NCBI RefSeq assembly: GCF_003597395.2
Contig: NC_133769.1
Span: 172,720,462 to 172,784,461, forward strand
Direction: 5' to 3'
From: Chelonoidis abingdonii
Taxonomy: Eukaryota; Chordata; Testudines; Testudinidae
Length of the DNA: 64,000 bases
In this document: positions 24,335-35,670 of the stretch, piece by piece
Numbering within the stretch: position 1 is the stretch's first letter
How the letters are laid out: each line of letters starts with the position of its first letter
Position numbers and translations under genes: made by a program
Notes under the pieces: model-generated
What the model was told of the DNA's origin: nothing
The model's input: only the letters and a program-made list of their open reading frames with translations
The model's database searches: none

Positions 24335-24743
24335 GTTCTTCTTTGAGTGATTGCTCATATCCATTCCAGTAGGTGTNNNNNNNNNNNNNNNNNNNNNNNN
24401 NNNNNNNNNNNNNNNNNNNNNNNNNNNNNNNNNNNNNNNNNNNNNNNNNNNNNNNNNNNNNNNNNNNNNNNNNNNNACTCACCTTTGTAACCGTTGTTCT
24501 TCGAGATGTGTTGCTCATATCCATTCCACACCCGCCCTCCTTCCCCACTGTCGGAGTAGCTGGCAAGAAGGAACTGAGGAGCGGGCGGGCCAGCAGGGGT
24601 ATATATTACCCGCCATGGCGACGCCACTCTAGGGGGCGACCTGCCGGCCCGCTGGAGTTGCTAGGGTAAAAGTCTTCCGACGAGCGTGCACGCACGGCAC
24701 GTACACCTACTGGAATGGATATGAGCAACACATCTCGAAGAAC
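24335..24743. mobile_element. DIRS-type retrotransposon termini, foldback, with gap
   Basis: A left terminus (GTTCTT...TGCTCATATCCATTCCAG) starts at 24335 and runs into a gap. After the gap, another left-type terminus (GTTCTTCGAGATGTGTTG, near 24497) and an inverted right-type terminus ending CTCGAAGAAC at 24743 enclose about 200 bp. That interior contains GCAAGAAGGAACTGAGGAGC and GTTGCTAGGGTAAAA, the same words as the inverted terminal repeat of the DIRS copy at 44006-47731. The inverted words continue outward: ACTCACCTTTGTAAC (24477) answers GTTACAAAGGTGAGT. No coding part is present. Confidence 0.75.
24377..24476. other. assembly gap (100 N placeholder)
   Basis: Exactly 100 N, the usual placeholder for an unknown length. 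It sits between two DIRS termini, so missing DIRS interior sequence is the likely cause. Confidence 0.97.
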
Positions 24744-24958
24744 AACAGTTACAAAGGTGAGTAACCGTGTTTTTCCTTGCTTTTATGGGTTAAGCTCAGT
24801 CCTGAACCAGTTTCTTTGTGTCAATATTTCAGCAGTTACTGAAAAGTAACTGTTCTTCCCATTATATAGGGTTGGGATACCTAGTAATGGAGTCATTATG
24901 GTTCAATAAAATGGTATCAAAACCAGATCCCAGTTCTTAACTGTTTTGTTGCTTTTTT

Positions 24959-25142
24959 TCATAGCTTAGTGATTTGAGCATTGGCCTGATAAACCCAGGA
25001 TTGTGAGTTTAATCCTTGAAGGGGCCATTTACGGATCTGGGACAAAAATCTGTCTGGGGATTGGCCCTGCTTTGAGCAGGGAGTTGAACTAAATGACCTC
25101 CTGAGGTCCCTTCCAACCCTGATATTCTATGATCTATGATTT
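24959..25142 (+). mobile_element. tRNA-derived SINE with CR1-like tail (turtle type)
   Basis: The head TAGCTTAGTGATTTGAGCAT is a tRNA-like box A region and GATTGTGAGTTTAATCC is a box B region. The tail GAACTAAATGACCTCCTGAG and CTTCCAACCCTGATATTCT followed by TATGATCTATGATT resembles a CR1 3' end. This composite structure fits the Pol III SINEs described from cryptodiran turtles and is the strongest single clue to the organism. It is not a functional tRNA gene. Confidence 0.85.
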
Positions 25143-28098
25143 TTGTTGTAATATCTAGACACAATGTTTAGTCCATGATTTATCACAATTTTGGAGCAGG
25201 GACCCTTGAGTTTCTTGCAACTGCATTTAGTCTCCATGCTACAACCCCATTTCACTCAACATTGCCATGTCCAGTAATAACCAGAAGGGGTTAGAGCTAC
25301 ACAGGAAGCTTCTCCCATCAGGAGTAAATCTGCTGCCTTTAGAATACACCTGTTCTTGTGGCCTAGGGAGCTTTCCCTTTATTAGAATGCATTTCTTGAA
25401 CTTAAAAATCGATGGGTTTTTTTGTTTGTTTTTTGTTTCCACTCACTTTTGAGTGAACAGGACATGAAAATTTGGCTTTAAATCTCTGTTGAAATTTTCT
25501 CTTCCCTATTAATCATAAGCCTTCTATATTTAACTGGTAACTTGATCATCCTCTAAACAGCAGCTCAATCAGTTACTTTCCTTGTTGTGTTCGGGATTGA
25601 TTCTTTCTGCTAAACAGAAAAGCTTATTGAAATACCTTCTACAGTATTACTTGATGCTTTATCCAGCTGCAGTGGGACTCTTGAAAATACTGTTTTATTG
25701 TTATTAAAATAATTACTATATTAAGAGACTTTATGGGGAAGACTGGCCTCAGTCTGAGTTTAAAATTGTTTGACCAGAAGTTGATTCCTGTAAGTATGAC
25801 AGTGACTTCAAAATATTTTTAGGATGTTTGTGGTGCATACTCTTCAGTATCTCCAGAAACTAACTTTGCCTTTGTGTGTGTAATTACTCTGGTAAAATTT
25901 TCACCAAAAATAATCATGTCATTTTGAATCAGCAAATCTGTCAACTTACTAAAATTGCCTAATGATAGTGAGTTCATGGGAGCATACTGTTGTTTACTTA
26001 CTGGTACATCTGTGCTATCTCTCAACATTGGGTGCTAGGGTGAATTTGTACTACTTGGGTATTTTTCTCTAATATAAAGCCAGCCCTTTATACTGAAATA
26101 TTTTTATGATAAAGGATTTTAGTTTTTAGAAAGCCCATATGGCAATTCTGTCTTTTCATTGAAGCTTTTCTGAGCTTCATTTTATTAATTTTGAAATTAA
26201 ATCTAGAAAAAACTGCTGTTGTAACTTCTTAAATAAGTGATGGATTTCAGTCTTTGAAGTTCTTGTACAGCAAGAAATGTACTTGAACTTGCTTTTCAAA
26301 GGCTAGTTGTCTAATTACAGTATTGCTAGTAAAGGAGTATAGTTTTTTTTAATTCAGAATTATCATGTGTGTCAGCATTTGTACGTAATTGAACAGTTAT
26401 TTCAGTTAGATACAGTTAACTTAAATAACTTAGCCAAGGTGCCCTGAGATGGAATTGTCAATTACAAGCAACTCATTGTTGATTCTAGAATGGTTTAAGG
26501 ATTCGAAATGAGGTGCTTGACTATCTCTACTTAAAATTTAAAGCTCCCAAGGAGTCCAAGGATCTGAATTTTTTGTTCTTTATTGACTCAGAATATTAAA
26601 ATTACAAAGGAGAATGTGAAAAATGACCAGTATTGAAAATGCTCAATTCATTTAAGGAACCAGAAGAAGAGGCATGAGGTTATAATACACATTGACTGAA
26701 ATAAAACCCCTCCACTTCAAGGACCTAGCTTGAAAAGTAGGACTATTAATACATAGCAAGCGTTTTTTCTGGCCATTGATAAGTTCAGAATGACAGAAAA
26801 GGTTTGCCAAACTTGGTTTCTGATCACACAAAGCAGACCTGCCACTATCAAAAGCCCCAGTGGGGGGAAATGATGCAGGAAATCTTCGTTGTATCAATAA
26901 TGCAAATGACCTAGACAGGTGACTGTCATTTTAGTATTGGCATAATAACTAGATAGTGTCTCCATTGGGTTGATAACCATTAAACACATAGATTTGCACC
27001 TAAATGTATCCATTTTACTGAACTTGATATTTTTTGCTGACCACAAGGACACACTATCTATATGCGCTCATTTAAGCAGTTATATAGAACTTGTTAATTT
27101 TTAGCTTTATGATATTAGAAAATGATGAACGATGTATTTCTTATTTACTAGATGATTATCTTTTCACTTATGATTTGAGTAAAGCTGTATTGGATAAAAA
27201 ATCAATTAAAATACACAAAGATATTTTACAATTTAATCAAATAAAACTACTATAAAATTTGCTGGATAAGAAAAAATTTTATCACAAAGTATCAAAACAT
27301 GTTTTAATTTAAAATGAATATGTTTATTAAGCAAAGCAAGTGTTATTGAAACTTGGTGAATTAAACTTATTGTTTCAGGTCTCCACATGTCCTTCAAGAT
27401 TTTAAAATTAGTAAGAGAATAAGATCTACAATTAATTTTATGCATAGTTTGAAAGAGGAAAACAAGCGTTGCTGTTTTTTTTCAGTTCCTGGTTTTGAGA
27501 GAGAGAGAGTTTTAACTCTGAAGGAACTAGTCATTGAACTGAACTAATTGAATATATTGAAATGAAGAACATATTGTCTCTACTGTGGCAGAAGAGGCTA
27601 CTGCTGTCAGAAGCTGGTTTAGCCCTTCAATGAACTGATTCTAGGTGCTTAGCCAGTGACTCTCATCAGTTCAGTGGTTTGACTTTTTTTAAAACTTCAC
27701 AGCAAATATGTGCTGCTTAATACAACTTATTGTATTTAATTTAAATGGTTTTATGATATTGTAATAAGTTTAGGCCTTAATATATGTTGTTAATTTCAGA
27801 TTTATTTTTAAATAACTTTATTTTTTAAAAAATGAATTTGTATTTAATTTAAACTAAAAAAAAAAAAATTAAAAAAATATTTACCCATCTGTAAAAGAGA
27901 TTCCATGTCTTGTTTTCAGACGCTAGAATTTCACACCTTCAGTTTCTTGTTTTATTGCTATAGAAGCCCATGTTATGCAGATGAAGAACTGAATAGGAAA
28001 TTTAGAAAATGACATTTTACAGGAGCTGTACTCAGCAATGAAAACCCACTGGTATCCAGTCTCAAGCCTGTTTGTTTCAAACAGTAGTGTCTGTACAC
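25143..28098 (+). other. ABHD10: ABHD10 intron 1, nothing recognised
   Basis: About 3 kb of AT-rich intron. I see no exon, RNA gene or confident mobile element. Confidence 0.5.
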
Positions 28099-28312
28099 CA
28101 GGGATCGGCAACCTTCGGCATGCCAGTCTTGGCGCAGGATGAGGGATGTGCTGGCCGCCACTTCCCTCAGCTTCCATCGGCCTGGAGTGGTGAACCACAG
28201 CCAGTGGGAGCTGCGATTGGCCGAACCTGCAGACGCGGCAGGTAAACAAACCGGCCCGGCCCGCCAGGGGGCATACCCTGGTGAGCCGTGTGCCAAAGGT
28301 TGCCTGTCCCTG
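28099..28312. mobile_element. hAT-type non-autonomous element (214 bp)
   Basis: The ends CAGGGATCGGCAACCTT and AAAGGTTGCCTGTCCCTG are inverted repeats with the CAG...CTG form. The interior is GC-rich. The flanking 8-mers CTGTACAC and CTGGTCTT match only at four positions, so the target duplication has decayed. The termini are related to those of the element at 43503. Confidence 0.75.
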
Positions 28313-29416
28313 CTGGTCTTCCTGTCATTTGTAGGTGTACAAGTGTCAATTCTAAGTGTGGGGAGTTTTTTTGTTTGTTTGTTTTTTAGTTGGGCAACTT
28401 AAGAACATCTGTTCAAAGACTCCAGTGGGTGAAATTCTAAGACTTCTAGAATTTCTTTATTAGTAAGCTGAAAAAAGAGAGAAATGTGTCTAGATTTTTT
28501 CCTTGTTGATACATGTTGTTGAAACCGTATAAGTAGCAGCAATTTAGGATGAAATTGTGAGTCTTGAAAAAAACTGTTTTAACATACAAATTTCTGATTG
28601 CCCCATTAATATTGAAGTAACAATTGAAAAGAAACAAAATAACTAGCAATAGTCTCCAGACTAAGTTGGCATTACTGCAGTGATGTTAGTTGCATCACTG
28701 CAGTAAAGTTTGAATAACCTTTTATTTATTGAATTTCTGTTGGGCTCTCAGTACAGTAATGTTACTTCCATGTATTGATTTTCTTATGATGGAAAAACCA
28801 AAGCTTGTTTCATTGTTCTCACTTCCTCCCAACCTATCCCCATTCTGTTTAACACTGATTACAGTGAGACTCTGGGCAGGAGATGGGCTGGGTTTGTAGT
28901 TCTCTATAGAGGATTGGTGCCTTTCATTGTAATTTGTTTCACACCTGTGTTACCATGTAAATAATAACTTTTCTTCTTAAGATTAATTTTGAAAAACATA
29001 CTACTATGAAATAGCAGAGAGGCAAATAATAAGGAAGCACAAATAAATAACTTTAAACTAACCAGATCACTAAAATTATTGAGGAAATATGAAATTAGTA
29101 ACCAATCAAGATTCAGTAACGTTCAGTTGTGTGCAAACCCTGTAAAAACAATGCTTCTGATTACAGAGTGAAACTGTTAGTATTTCATGACTTGAATATC
29201 ATTTTGCTTAGCTGTGTGGTCCCAGAAGATTTGAAATTGTCCTAATAGATAGTATTGAACATAATTGCAAAACTCTGTTGGGACTGAGTATTTTACTTAA
29301 ACTAAAATATTTTGTTGCAAGGTGATTTTTAATGTTTTTTGGTATCTTACCCCAAGTACTTAAGTATTGCTGATGATGATTTTCTTTGTAAAATGTCTTT
29401 TCTTGTGTTTTTAAAG
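28313..29416 (+). other. ABHD10: end of ABHD10 intron 1, nothing recognised
   Basis: AT-rich intron sequence up to the exon 2 acceptor (TTTTAAAG). No element or exon seen. Confidence 0.5.
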
Positions 29417-29600
29417 CTTGCAGACAGAAGTCATCAGTCAGTTTCCTTAGTCGACCTGATCGTCCAAATCTAGCGTATAATAAGATAAAAGGCAAGAACC
29501 CAGGTGTTGTCTTCCTCCCAGGCCTTAATTCAGATATGAATGGACAGAAAGCACTTGCACTCCAGGACTTCTGCAAATCTCTCGGTCATGCCTTTGTAAG
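29417..29600 (+). CDS. ABHD10: ABHD10 exon 2
   Basis: The 184 bases encode residues 44-104 and two bases of codon 105. The protein reads ACRQKSSVSFLSRPDRPNLA and later NPGVVFLPGLNSDMNGQKAL. The strand VVFLPG with the following glycine forms the region of the oxyanion hole in alpha/beta hydrolases. The start of the mature protein is probably near the ACRQK segment. Acceptor TTTAAAG, donor GTACAG; phases agree with exons 1 and 3. Confidence 0.95.
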
Positions 29601-30715
29601 GTACAGTCAAGAAGATTGGTTAGAGAAACTAGCATGAATTATAGTATGGCTGCCAGGAATGAGGAATTCTGTGAAAATACGTCAGAGATGCTGAAAATTC
29701 CTCCTCCGCTTCAGTCTGTTAGATTTTGACATCTAATTGAAAGCATGCAATATAAGAGATAATGTCTGCCTCTTGTGATGGTGTCACCGTCAATCCGTAT
29801 CTGAGAGATGTTCATCTTTTCTGTGCAGAGGTTATTTAAATCAGTAAAATTAATTTTTCAACACACTTGCATGACTCATTGAAATTGTAATGATCTCTTT
29901 TCTAATTTGAGTGATATGCTTCATGAAATAGTAAGATTATCAGCATAAAAATGAAAAATCTCTGAAGTGGGAAATCTTCACTTATATTATGGTTAATACA
30001 TATAAATTAAATAGTTACTGTATGCTTAAATTCCATCCTGCAAGGGGCACCGTGTTGGACTCCTGCTTGGAGCCTCTGGATTTGGGCCTTAGGACAAAGT
30101 TCTTGTTTTAACTCTCTTATAGAATGCTATTTGTGATGACTCAACTGCTAACTCTTATGAATGCAGATTAATGTCTATTGGTCAAGCATCTTGAGTGGGT
30201 TTAAAGGAGTATACCTTGTGAAATGAATTGCATAGTACAGATGAAACATTATTTAAGAAGGTACAGAATATAATAAGAATGTACAGTCTCAGTGCTTGAC
30301 AACACATTTATGAACCATGTATATTATATGAAGGAGACTCTTGACTTGGAAAATCTAAAAATGAAAAAATCAGGTAGGTCTTTGTCTCGTTCTTCAAGGA
30401 CAGTCCTGTCCATATGTCTGAGTTAAATTTGGTTTTGCAGATTTAAAAAGCTAATTAGTGCATGAGTGCACTGCATCTCCTAGTTGTCTCATGCTCCCAA
30501 ATCCCAATATATATGATTTGATATCCGAGAGTAACTTTCTCTCTTAACTGAAATTTCTGCAAACCTCCATTATTATGAGGTATGTTGTCTTTATTGCAAT
30601 TGTTTTTAATTCTGATTAACAGTGAAGAGTATTGTTCCTGTTCTGTGTAGGGACTGCCTGATGCAGTTTGTTTTATAAGTAATATTAAAATTTTATCTTG
30701 ACTGTTAACTTGCAG
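29601..30715 (+). other. ABHD10: ABHD10 intron 2
   Basis: About 1.1 kb of AT-rich intron with no recognisable element. Confidence 0.6.
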
Positions 30716-30827
30716 ATTTGATTATACAGGATGTGGAAGTTCAGATGGTAATCTTCAAGAGTGTACGGTTGGAAAGTGGAGGAAGGATGTTTTGTCTGTA
30801 CTAGATGAACTCACAGATGGACCACAG
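30716..30827 (+). CDS. ABHD10: ABHD10 exon 3
   Basis: The first base completes the Arg codon begun in exon 2; 37 whole codons follow (residues 106-142): [20 protein letters not shown] and on to DELTDGPQ. The FDYxGxGxSDG pattern is the conserved loop after strand 4 of alpha/beta hydrolases. Acceptor TTGCAG, donor GTTATA (a less usual but acceptable GT donor). Confidence 0.95.
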
Positions 30828-31725
30828 GTTATATTTTATTTTTAAATATAGCATAAGCTGTTCTCCCAAGTTAAAGCATTATATAGCCAGAAATACAGTT
30901 TAATGGTCTTTGTGAATGGTCTTCTGTAAAAAAAAGAAAAGAGCTACCTTTGTACTCATTTCCAGTTTGAGTTGTTTCAAATGGAACAAAAATGTATCAG
31001 TCACGAAGTACCTTACACAGGGATGATGGTGCTGATCAACAAGCTAATAGCAATGGAAATAACATTGTAGAACAACCCTAAATGGAAAATAAAGTAGATT
31101 AGGTAATGAAACAACTTGGGGAGAAATCATTTTAGTTCAAAACAGAATAAAGTCAAAAAGTCAGTGTTAAGCTGTCCATTGCATAGATACCATGGCAATG
31201 GATGCTTTCAAATACTACATACAGCTCAGTTTAAATTAATGAGAGGAAGTTCTACTAAGTAATTACTTTTAATATAGCTCAGAGTGAATATTAGAACTAT
31301 TGTAATGTGTTAAAACTTGTTTTGTGTGTTTTGCCTTTTTTTATTAATGAGCCATTTCTTTAAAGAAAGAAACATCAAATGTTAAAGCACTTCCACAGCT
31401 GGAAAAATAAAAAAATAAAAGTACTTGATTCTCACCTACATTTCAGTTCTCATTTTGTTTACAGTGGGTCAGTCTGAGAAAGCAATAGCCTGCCCCACTG
31501 AACAAAAAACAGTAGTTAAATGCCAGAACTTGTGATGCTTACTCAGGCAAAATTCCCATTGGAAATGACAGCAGTTCTGCTGAGTAAGGGCAGCAGGATT
31601 ATGCCCCAGGTTTAAGTAGCTAAACAAAACTGAAAATATTTTGATTTAAAAAAAAAAAAAAAGTAAATTGGTAGTTTAGATTAAAAATAATTTTGTGTGT
31701 TTTGCTTTTCAAATCTTATTTTAAG
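30828..31725 (+). other. ABHD10: ABHD10 intron 3
   Basis: About 0.9 kb, AT-rich, with an A-run near 31,650. Nothing else seen. Confidence 0.6.
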
Positions 31726-31863
31726 ATTCTAGTGGGATCCAGCTTAGGTGGATGGCTGATGCTTCATGCAGCAATAGCTCGTCCAGAAAAGGTGGCCGCT
31801 TTAGTTGGAGTAGCTGCAGCTGCAGACTATCTTGTAACAACTTTTAAACAACTTGCCCTTGAG
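31726..31863 (+). CDS. ABHD10: ABHD10 exon 4, nucleophile elbow
   Basis: Forty-six whole codons (residues 143-188) beginning ILVGSSLGGWLMLHAAIARP. The GSSLG motif is the GxSxG nucleophile elbow; Ser148 (the second Ser) is the predicted catalytic serine, four positions below human Ser152. The exon ends QLALE before donor GTAAGT. Both borders fall between codons. Confidence 0.97.
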
Positions 31864-32061
31864 GTAAGTGCTAACGGCTTTTAATGTTCTGTGTTTGCAA
31901 ATTTTGAAAACTTACTGGTGTGAAATCCCTTTATTAAAATTTTTCATTGTGTGTCTTATGGTTAAATAAACTGTAAGAGTTGACGTTGAGTTAACAGCCT
32001 GCAAAATGTGAAATTTCTGTGAAATTGTCAGAATTTGATAAAGTGAAGACTTCTTACAACC

Positions 32062-32760
32062 ACCGTATATAGGAGCCTTAATTGTGAACCAGGGACTCAT
32101 TGTGTTAGGCACAGTAGAAGCACAAAACAAAAAGATGATACCTGCCCCAAGCAACTTAAAATCTAAGTATAAGAAAAAGAGACATCAGATAGATACAGAT
32201 GAGTGGAGTACAAAGACAGTATTGGTCAGCATAATAGGCAGTGGTCACATCACACACACCAGCAGTCTCACTGTTGTCAGGATTTTATAGGCATCATGGC
32301 AAAGAGTTTTGAGGAGGGTTATGAAAGGGGATAAGAGGTAGGTAGCTTTGCGCTTTTTACCAGGAGCACCTCCCATATATGAGGAGCAGCATAGGAGAAA
32401 GCAAAAAGATGTTGGTTTGAAAATTTAACAAGTGGCCCTTTGAGGCTGGTAACATGGACTGATCACAGGCAGGAATTGACATTTCAGTAGTGAATGAGAG
32501 ATGATAGGTAGGGTGGGGATAAACAGTGAAGACAAGTAGCTTATATTTGATAAGATAGAGAAAAGGGAACTGGGCAGGTGCATGGGAAAAGAGTGGTGAT
32601 GTGGTCAAAGCAGCAGACTAAGAAAATGATATTTGAAGAAGCATTCTGAATGGATATGAATGGGGCAAAATGGCATTTGTCAGGTCCAAAGGATATGATG
32701 GTGCAGTAAGTGAGATGTGAGATGATTAGGGCTTGGATAAGGCTTAGCTTCATGGATGGA
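32062..32760 (+). repeat. old dispersed repeat, LINE-like, family not named
   Basis: The segment contains words seen again elsewhere in the window: GTGAAGAC..TAG..AGCTT.TATTTGATA at about 32,527 matches GTGAAGACTAGGAGCTTGAATTTGATA near 60,317 in the same orientation. The 5' part (GTGTTAGGCACAGTAGAAGC, CCTGCCCCAAGCAACTTA) fits a widespread amniote repeat whose name I cannot give with certainty. Confidence 0.55.
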
Positions 32761-32974
32761 TAAGAAGGTGTTTTTTTAAAGGTGTTGTGCAGAAAAGATC
32801 TAAAGGGAGAGCCTGACTGAGAACCTAGAGAGAAATCTGAATCAAATGACTTCTGGGATATGGGTCTGAATGACAGGCAAGATGATTGAGCAAAGAGTTG
32901 GGGAGGGAAAGAGGGAGGTAAATGTAACTATTATATGTCAAAGGCTGGAAAGTAACTTCATATACCAACACTAC

Positions 32975-33833
32975 TGTGACAGATATGGCAGGAAACTGCC
33001 ATATCTGTGGAAGATCTTGCTGCGTTAAGTTGAAATAGCTTTGGAATCCTTTGTGTCATGAATGCAAAGTTGATGTATTATTTTGGGATTGTATGTGACA
33101 TCTCTTGGGGAAGAGATGAGGCCAGTGTAAACCCTGGAGAAGTGTAATGCGCTTTAAAGGACTATTTCAGACTATATGCCAGACAAAAAGGAACTTTTGG
33201 GACAAACCAAGTTAAATGGGTTTGCTAGGAAGTACCTGGAGGGAGGTGAATGCAGGTTCCCATCCCAACCTTTTTGAAACTATGCCCTGAGGGGAGAACC
33301 ATTGTCTGACTGATTACCTATTTGTGGTCTCTGAAGACCCAAGTGAAAGAAAGGTGTATGCCTATGGGTGCCTGTTCCGAGTAAAAGCTTGTATGAACTT
33401 GAAACCACACACCCTCTGGTGAGGTTTTAAAGACTGGTGGCTTACCAGAGCCCTCCTTGGAGTTGGAGGTAATCTCTGGTACGCATATTAGCCTGCATGT
33501 ATGTTTTATTGTTTTAATAGGTCTTCTGTAATGCTTTCATCTTAAGAGTAAATGTGCCTATTGAGGAAAAAGCTGTCTGGTAACTTGTAACAGTGGCAAT
33601 TACACTTTTTATAGCCTCTGAGAAAGCAAAGCAGAGACGCAGACCTGTTTTAAGTAGTCTGACTTTCTGGGGAATTCACAGTGTGGCAGGGAGCTGTGCA
33701 GCCTGGAAATACCCCAGTCAGGAGCAAGAGAGATATAGTCTCTCAACAGAAGAGGTAACAGCTGAGGGTCTGGGAGCCTAAAACGGGTGTCCTTGCTGGA
33801 CCATAGAGTGGGAATACAGATGCAGTTGTGACA
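32975..33833. mobile_element. probable solo LTR (859 bp) in ABHD10 intron 4
   Basis: The block begins TGTGACAGATATGG and ends CAGTTGTGACA, i.e. TG...CA, and is flanked by ACTAC (32970-32974) and ACTAT (33834-33838), a 5-bp duplication with one mismatch. Length and ends suit a solo LTR of a Gypsy-like or retroviral-like element. No internal coding region, primer site or polypurine tract adjoins it. Strand is undetermined. Confidence 0.5.
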
Positions 33834-34900
33834 ACTATTGTTAAGGTTGCAAATTAACTTTCATTTGAACCTGACTTAAATTTGGTAGGTTAGATCTGGG
33901 ATTGAGGTAGGATTTTTCTGCATAATTTGAGATGAACTGGATTTGGGCTCCAAATTTGATACATTAATTATTGAAGTGTTCACCTGTGTGCCGAACTGTA
34001 GTGTAATAGCTTTTTGGTTCTTGCTAGCGATACCTTATATTATAGCCTGATCTCAAGAATGAAGAGAGGGAATGTCCACCAAAAAGCTTTGGGGTGGGAA
34101 GGTTTGGTTCTGATGGGCTTCCTAAATATGTTTCTTTTTGTGAGCCTTAACTCCTGCATGCTCAAAGAATTTCCCCAGGAGGGGGGAAAGGCCTCAAATC
34201 ATCTCCTTCTTCCTCCCACTGGTAGCCCCCCTGCTTTCATCAGGTCCCCTTCCTTGGTGACTTCTTTGTGAGGTCCAAAGGAATGAAGCCCTGAGCCTCT
34301 GGAGACTTGAGGGAAGTCAGTTGAGATTGGAGGGCACAGGGGTCTTTGGCTGGGGGAAAGCAGATCAGGTAATATTTCCACCTTTCTCTTTGTGTGGACC
34401 TCCTGAGGTGTGATAGGGGAGAGAGCTCATGGCAAGCCTTTGGAGGCCAATGAGTAAAAAACCTCTATTCCCCATGAGTCTTTTACTCATGGACAGTTAC
34501 TGAACTCTTCAGAGCCTTGGTTGACTTCACAAGGACTAAAACCAGTTGTGGGTTGTAGGGGGGCTGCTGACTCTTTTGGCTGGGTCGTGGCTGAGAGGCC
34601 TGCTGTGTGAGAGCCCTAAATAGCTGAAGTTTATGGGAGGGACGTACAGATCAGCTTCTGAGGCTCATTGTGGGTGTTTTCCTCCTGCAGATGTCTGGGG
34701 GGTTACAGGAATGGGTCAAATACACCTCTTTTACTCCTCCTGACCTCAACTGGTAAGGATACGTTTGTAAGAGTTTGGGGGTTTTTTTTTGTTTGTTTGC
34801 TCTTAGTAATGTGCAAAAAACAGAGTTAAGGAGTCTGGTTGCCTTGTTTAATAAGAGTGAATCACATTTGTCTGGAATATTCTTTTTCTTTTCTAAACAG
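33834..34900 (+). other. ABHD10: end of ABHD10 intron 4
   Basis: About 1 kb of intron with moderately GC-rich sequence. No element or exon is recognised; the open frame reaching 34775 is merely the intron reading into exon 5. Confidence 0.5.
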
Positions 34901-35242
34901 GTCCAAAAAGAAATAGAAGAAAAGGGTGAATGGAAGCTGCCAACAAAACACAATGAAGAAGGGTTTTATTGTTTGTCATATGAGTTCATTAAAGAAGCAG
35001 AAAACCACTGTCTGTTGAGCAATCCTATTCCTATAACCTGCCCTATAAAACTTATCCATGGCATGAAGGATGAAGATGTTCCGTGGCAGGTATCCATGCA
35101 AATTGCAGATGATGTTGTCAGCACAGATGTGGATGTGATCCTCCGCAAAGTTGGTCAGCACCGAATGAATGAGAAGGATGACATGAAACTTCTTGTGTAC
35201 ACTGTTGATGATTTAATTGACAAGCTGACAACCCTAGCGTGA
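34901..35242 (+). CDS. ABHD10: ABHD10 exon 5, terminal, with catalytic Asp and His
   Basis: The acceptor CTAAACAG is followed by 113 codons and TGA at 35240-35242. The protein starts VQKEIEEKGEWKLPTK and contains LIHGMKDEDVPW and LRKVGQHRMNEKD. By offset from human ABHD10 (Asp249, His279) the charge-relay residues are Asp245 and His275, both present. With the other exons the protein is 301 residues against 306 in human. ABHD10 is known as a mitochondrial hydrolase that removes acyl-glucuronide from mycophenolic acid glucuronide and S-acyl groups from peroxiredoxin-5. All exons are in frame without nonsense changes, so the gene looks active. Confidence 0.97.
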   Translation, partial: VQKEIEEKGEWKLPTKHNEEGFYCLSYEFIKEAENHCLLSNPIPITCPIKLIHGMKDEDVPWQVSMQIADDVVSTDVDVILRKVGQHRMNEKDDMKLLVYTVDDLIDKLTTLA

Positions 35243-35670
35243 GTTGCATGTTAGCACTAATGCATGAGCTTAACACTCAGATCTCTTCTGTGATTAACTA
35301 AAACCTCACTTTTTTTATGGCAATGGAACACTGCTGAATCTGGAAGGATGCAAAGGTCACGAAAGAAAGGAAGTGGAGCTTTAACTTCTATCTCCTTACC
35401 TCTGTTTTGTAAATAAAGGTGTTTTCTTAATGCTGCATTTGCACAAATGGTAGAAAATGTGAAGAAAATGCTGCTGTTTGTTGAAATATTTTCCCCCACC
35501 TTGATTTCCTGTGACTTTTTTCAAAAGTTTCCTACACTATTTTGTACTGAAACATGTTTACCTTTCTTACATTTGTGCCAATGGTTAATTTTTTGCTACT
35601 ATTAGAACTGTACAGTACAACTTAATTTTTAATTCCTTTTGACATTCTAAAATAAATATTGTGCTTTGCT
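35243..35670 (+). terminator. ABHD10: ABHD10 3' UTR with two polyadenylation signals
   Basis: AATAAA lies at 35412-35417 and at 35651-35656. The second is followed by a T-rich stretch and is the likelier main end, giving a 3' UTR of about 430 bases. Confidence 0.7.

Noticed and set aside
24306..24669. Open frames crossing the second gap
   Set aside because: They consist of N and DIRS terminal-repeat sequence; the same peptide appears on both strands because the ends are palindromic.
24959..25030. Possible tRNA gene
   Set aside because: Box A and box B words are present, but the sequence runs into a CR1-like tail and has no complete cloverleaf; it is a SINE.
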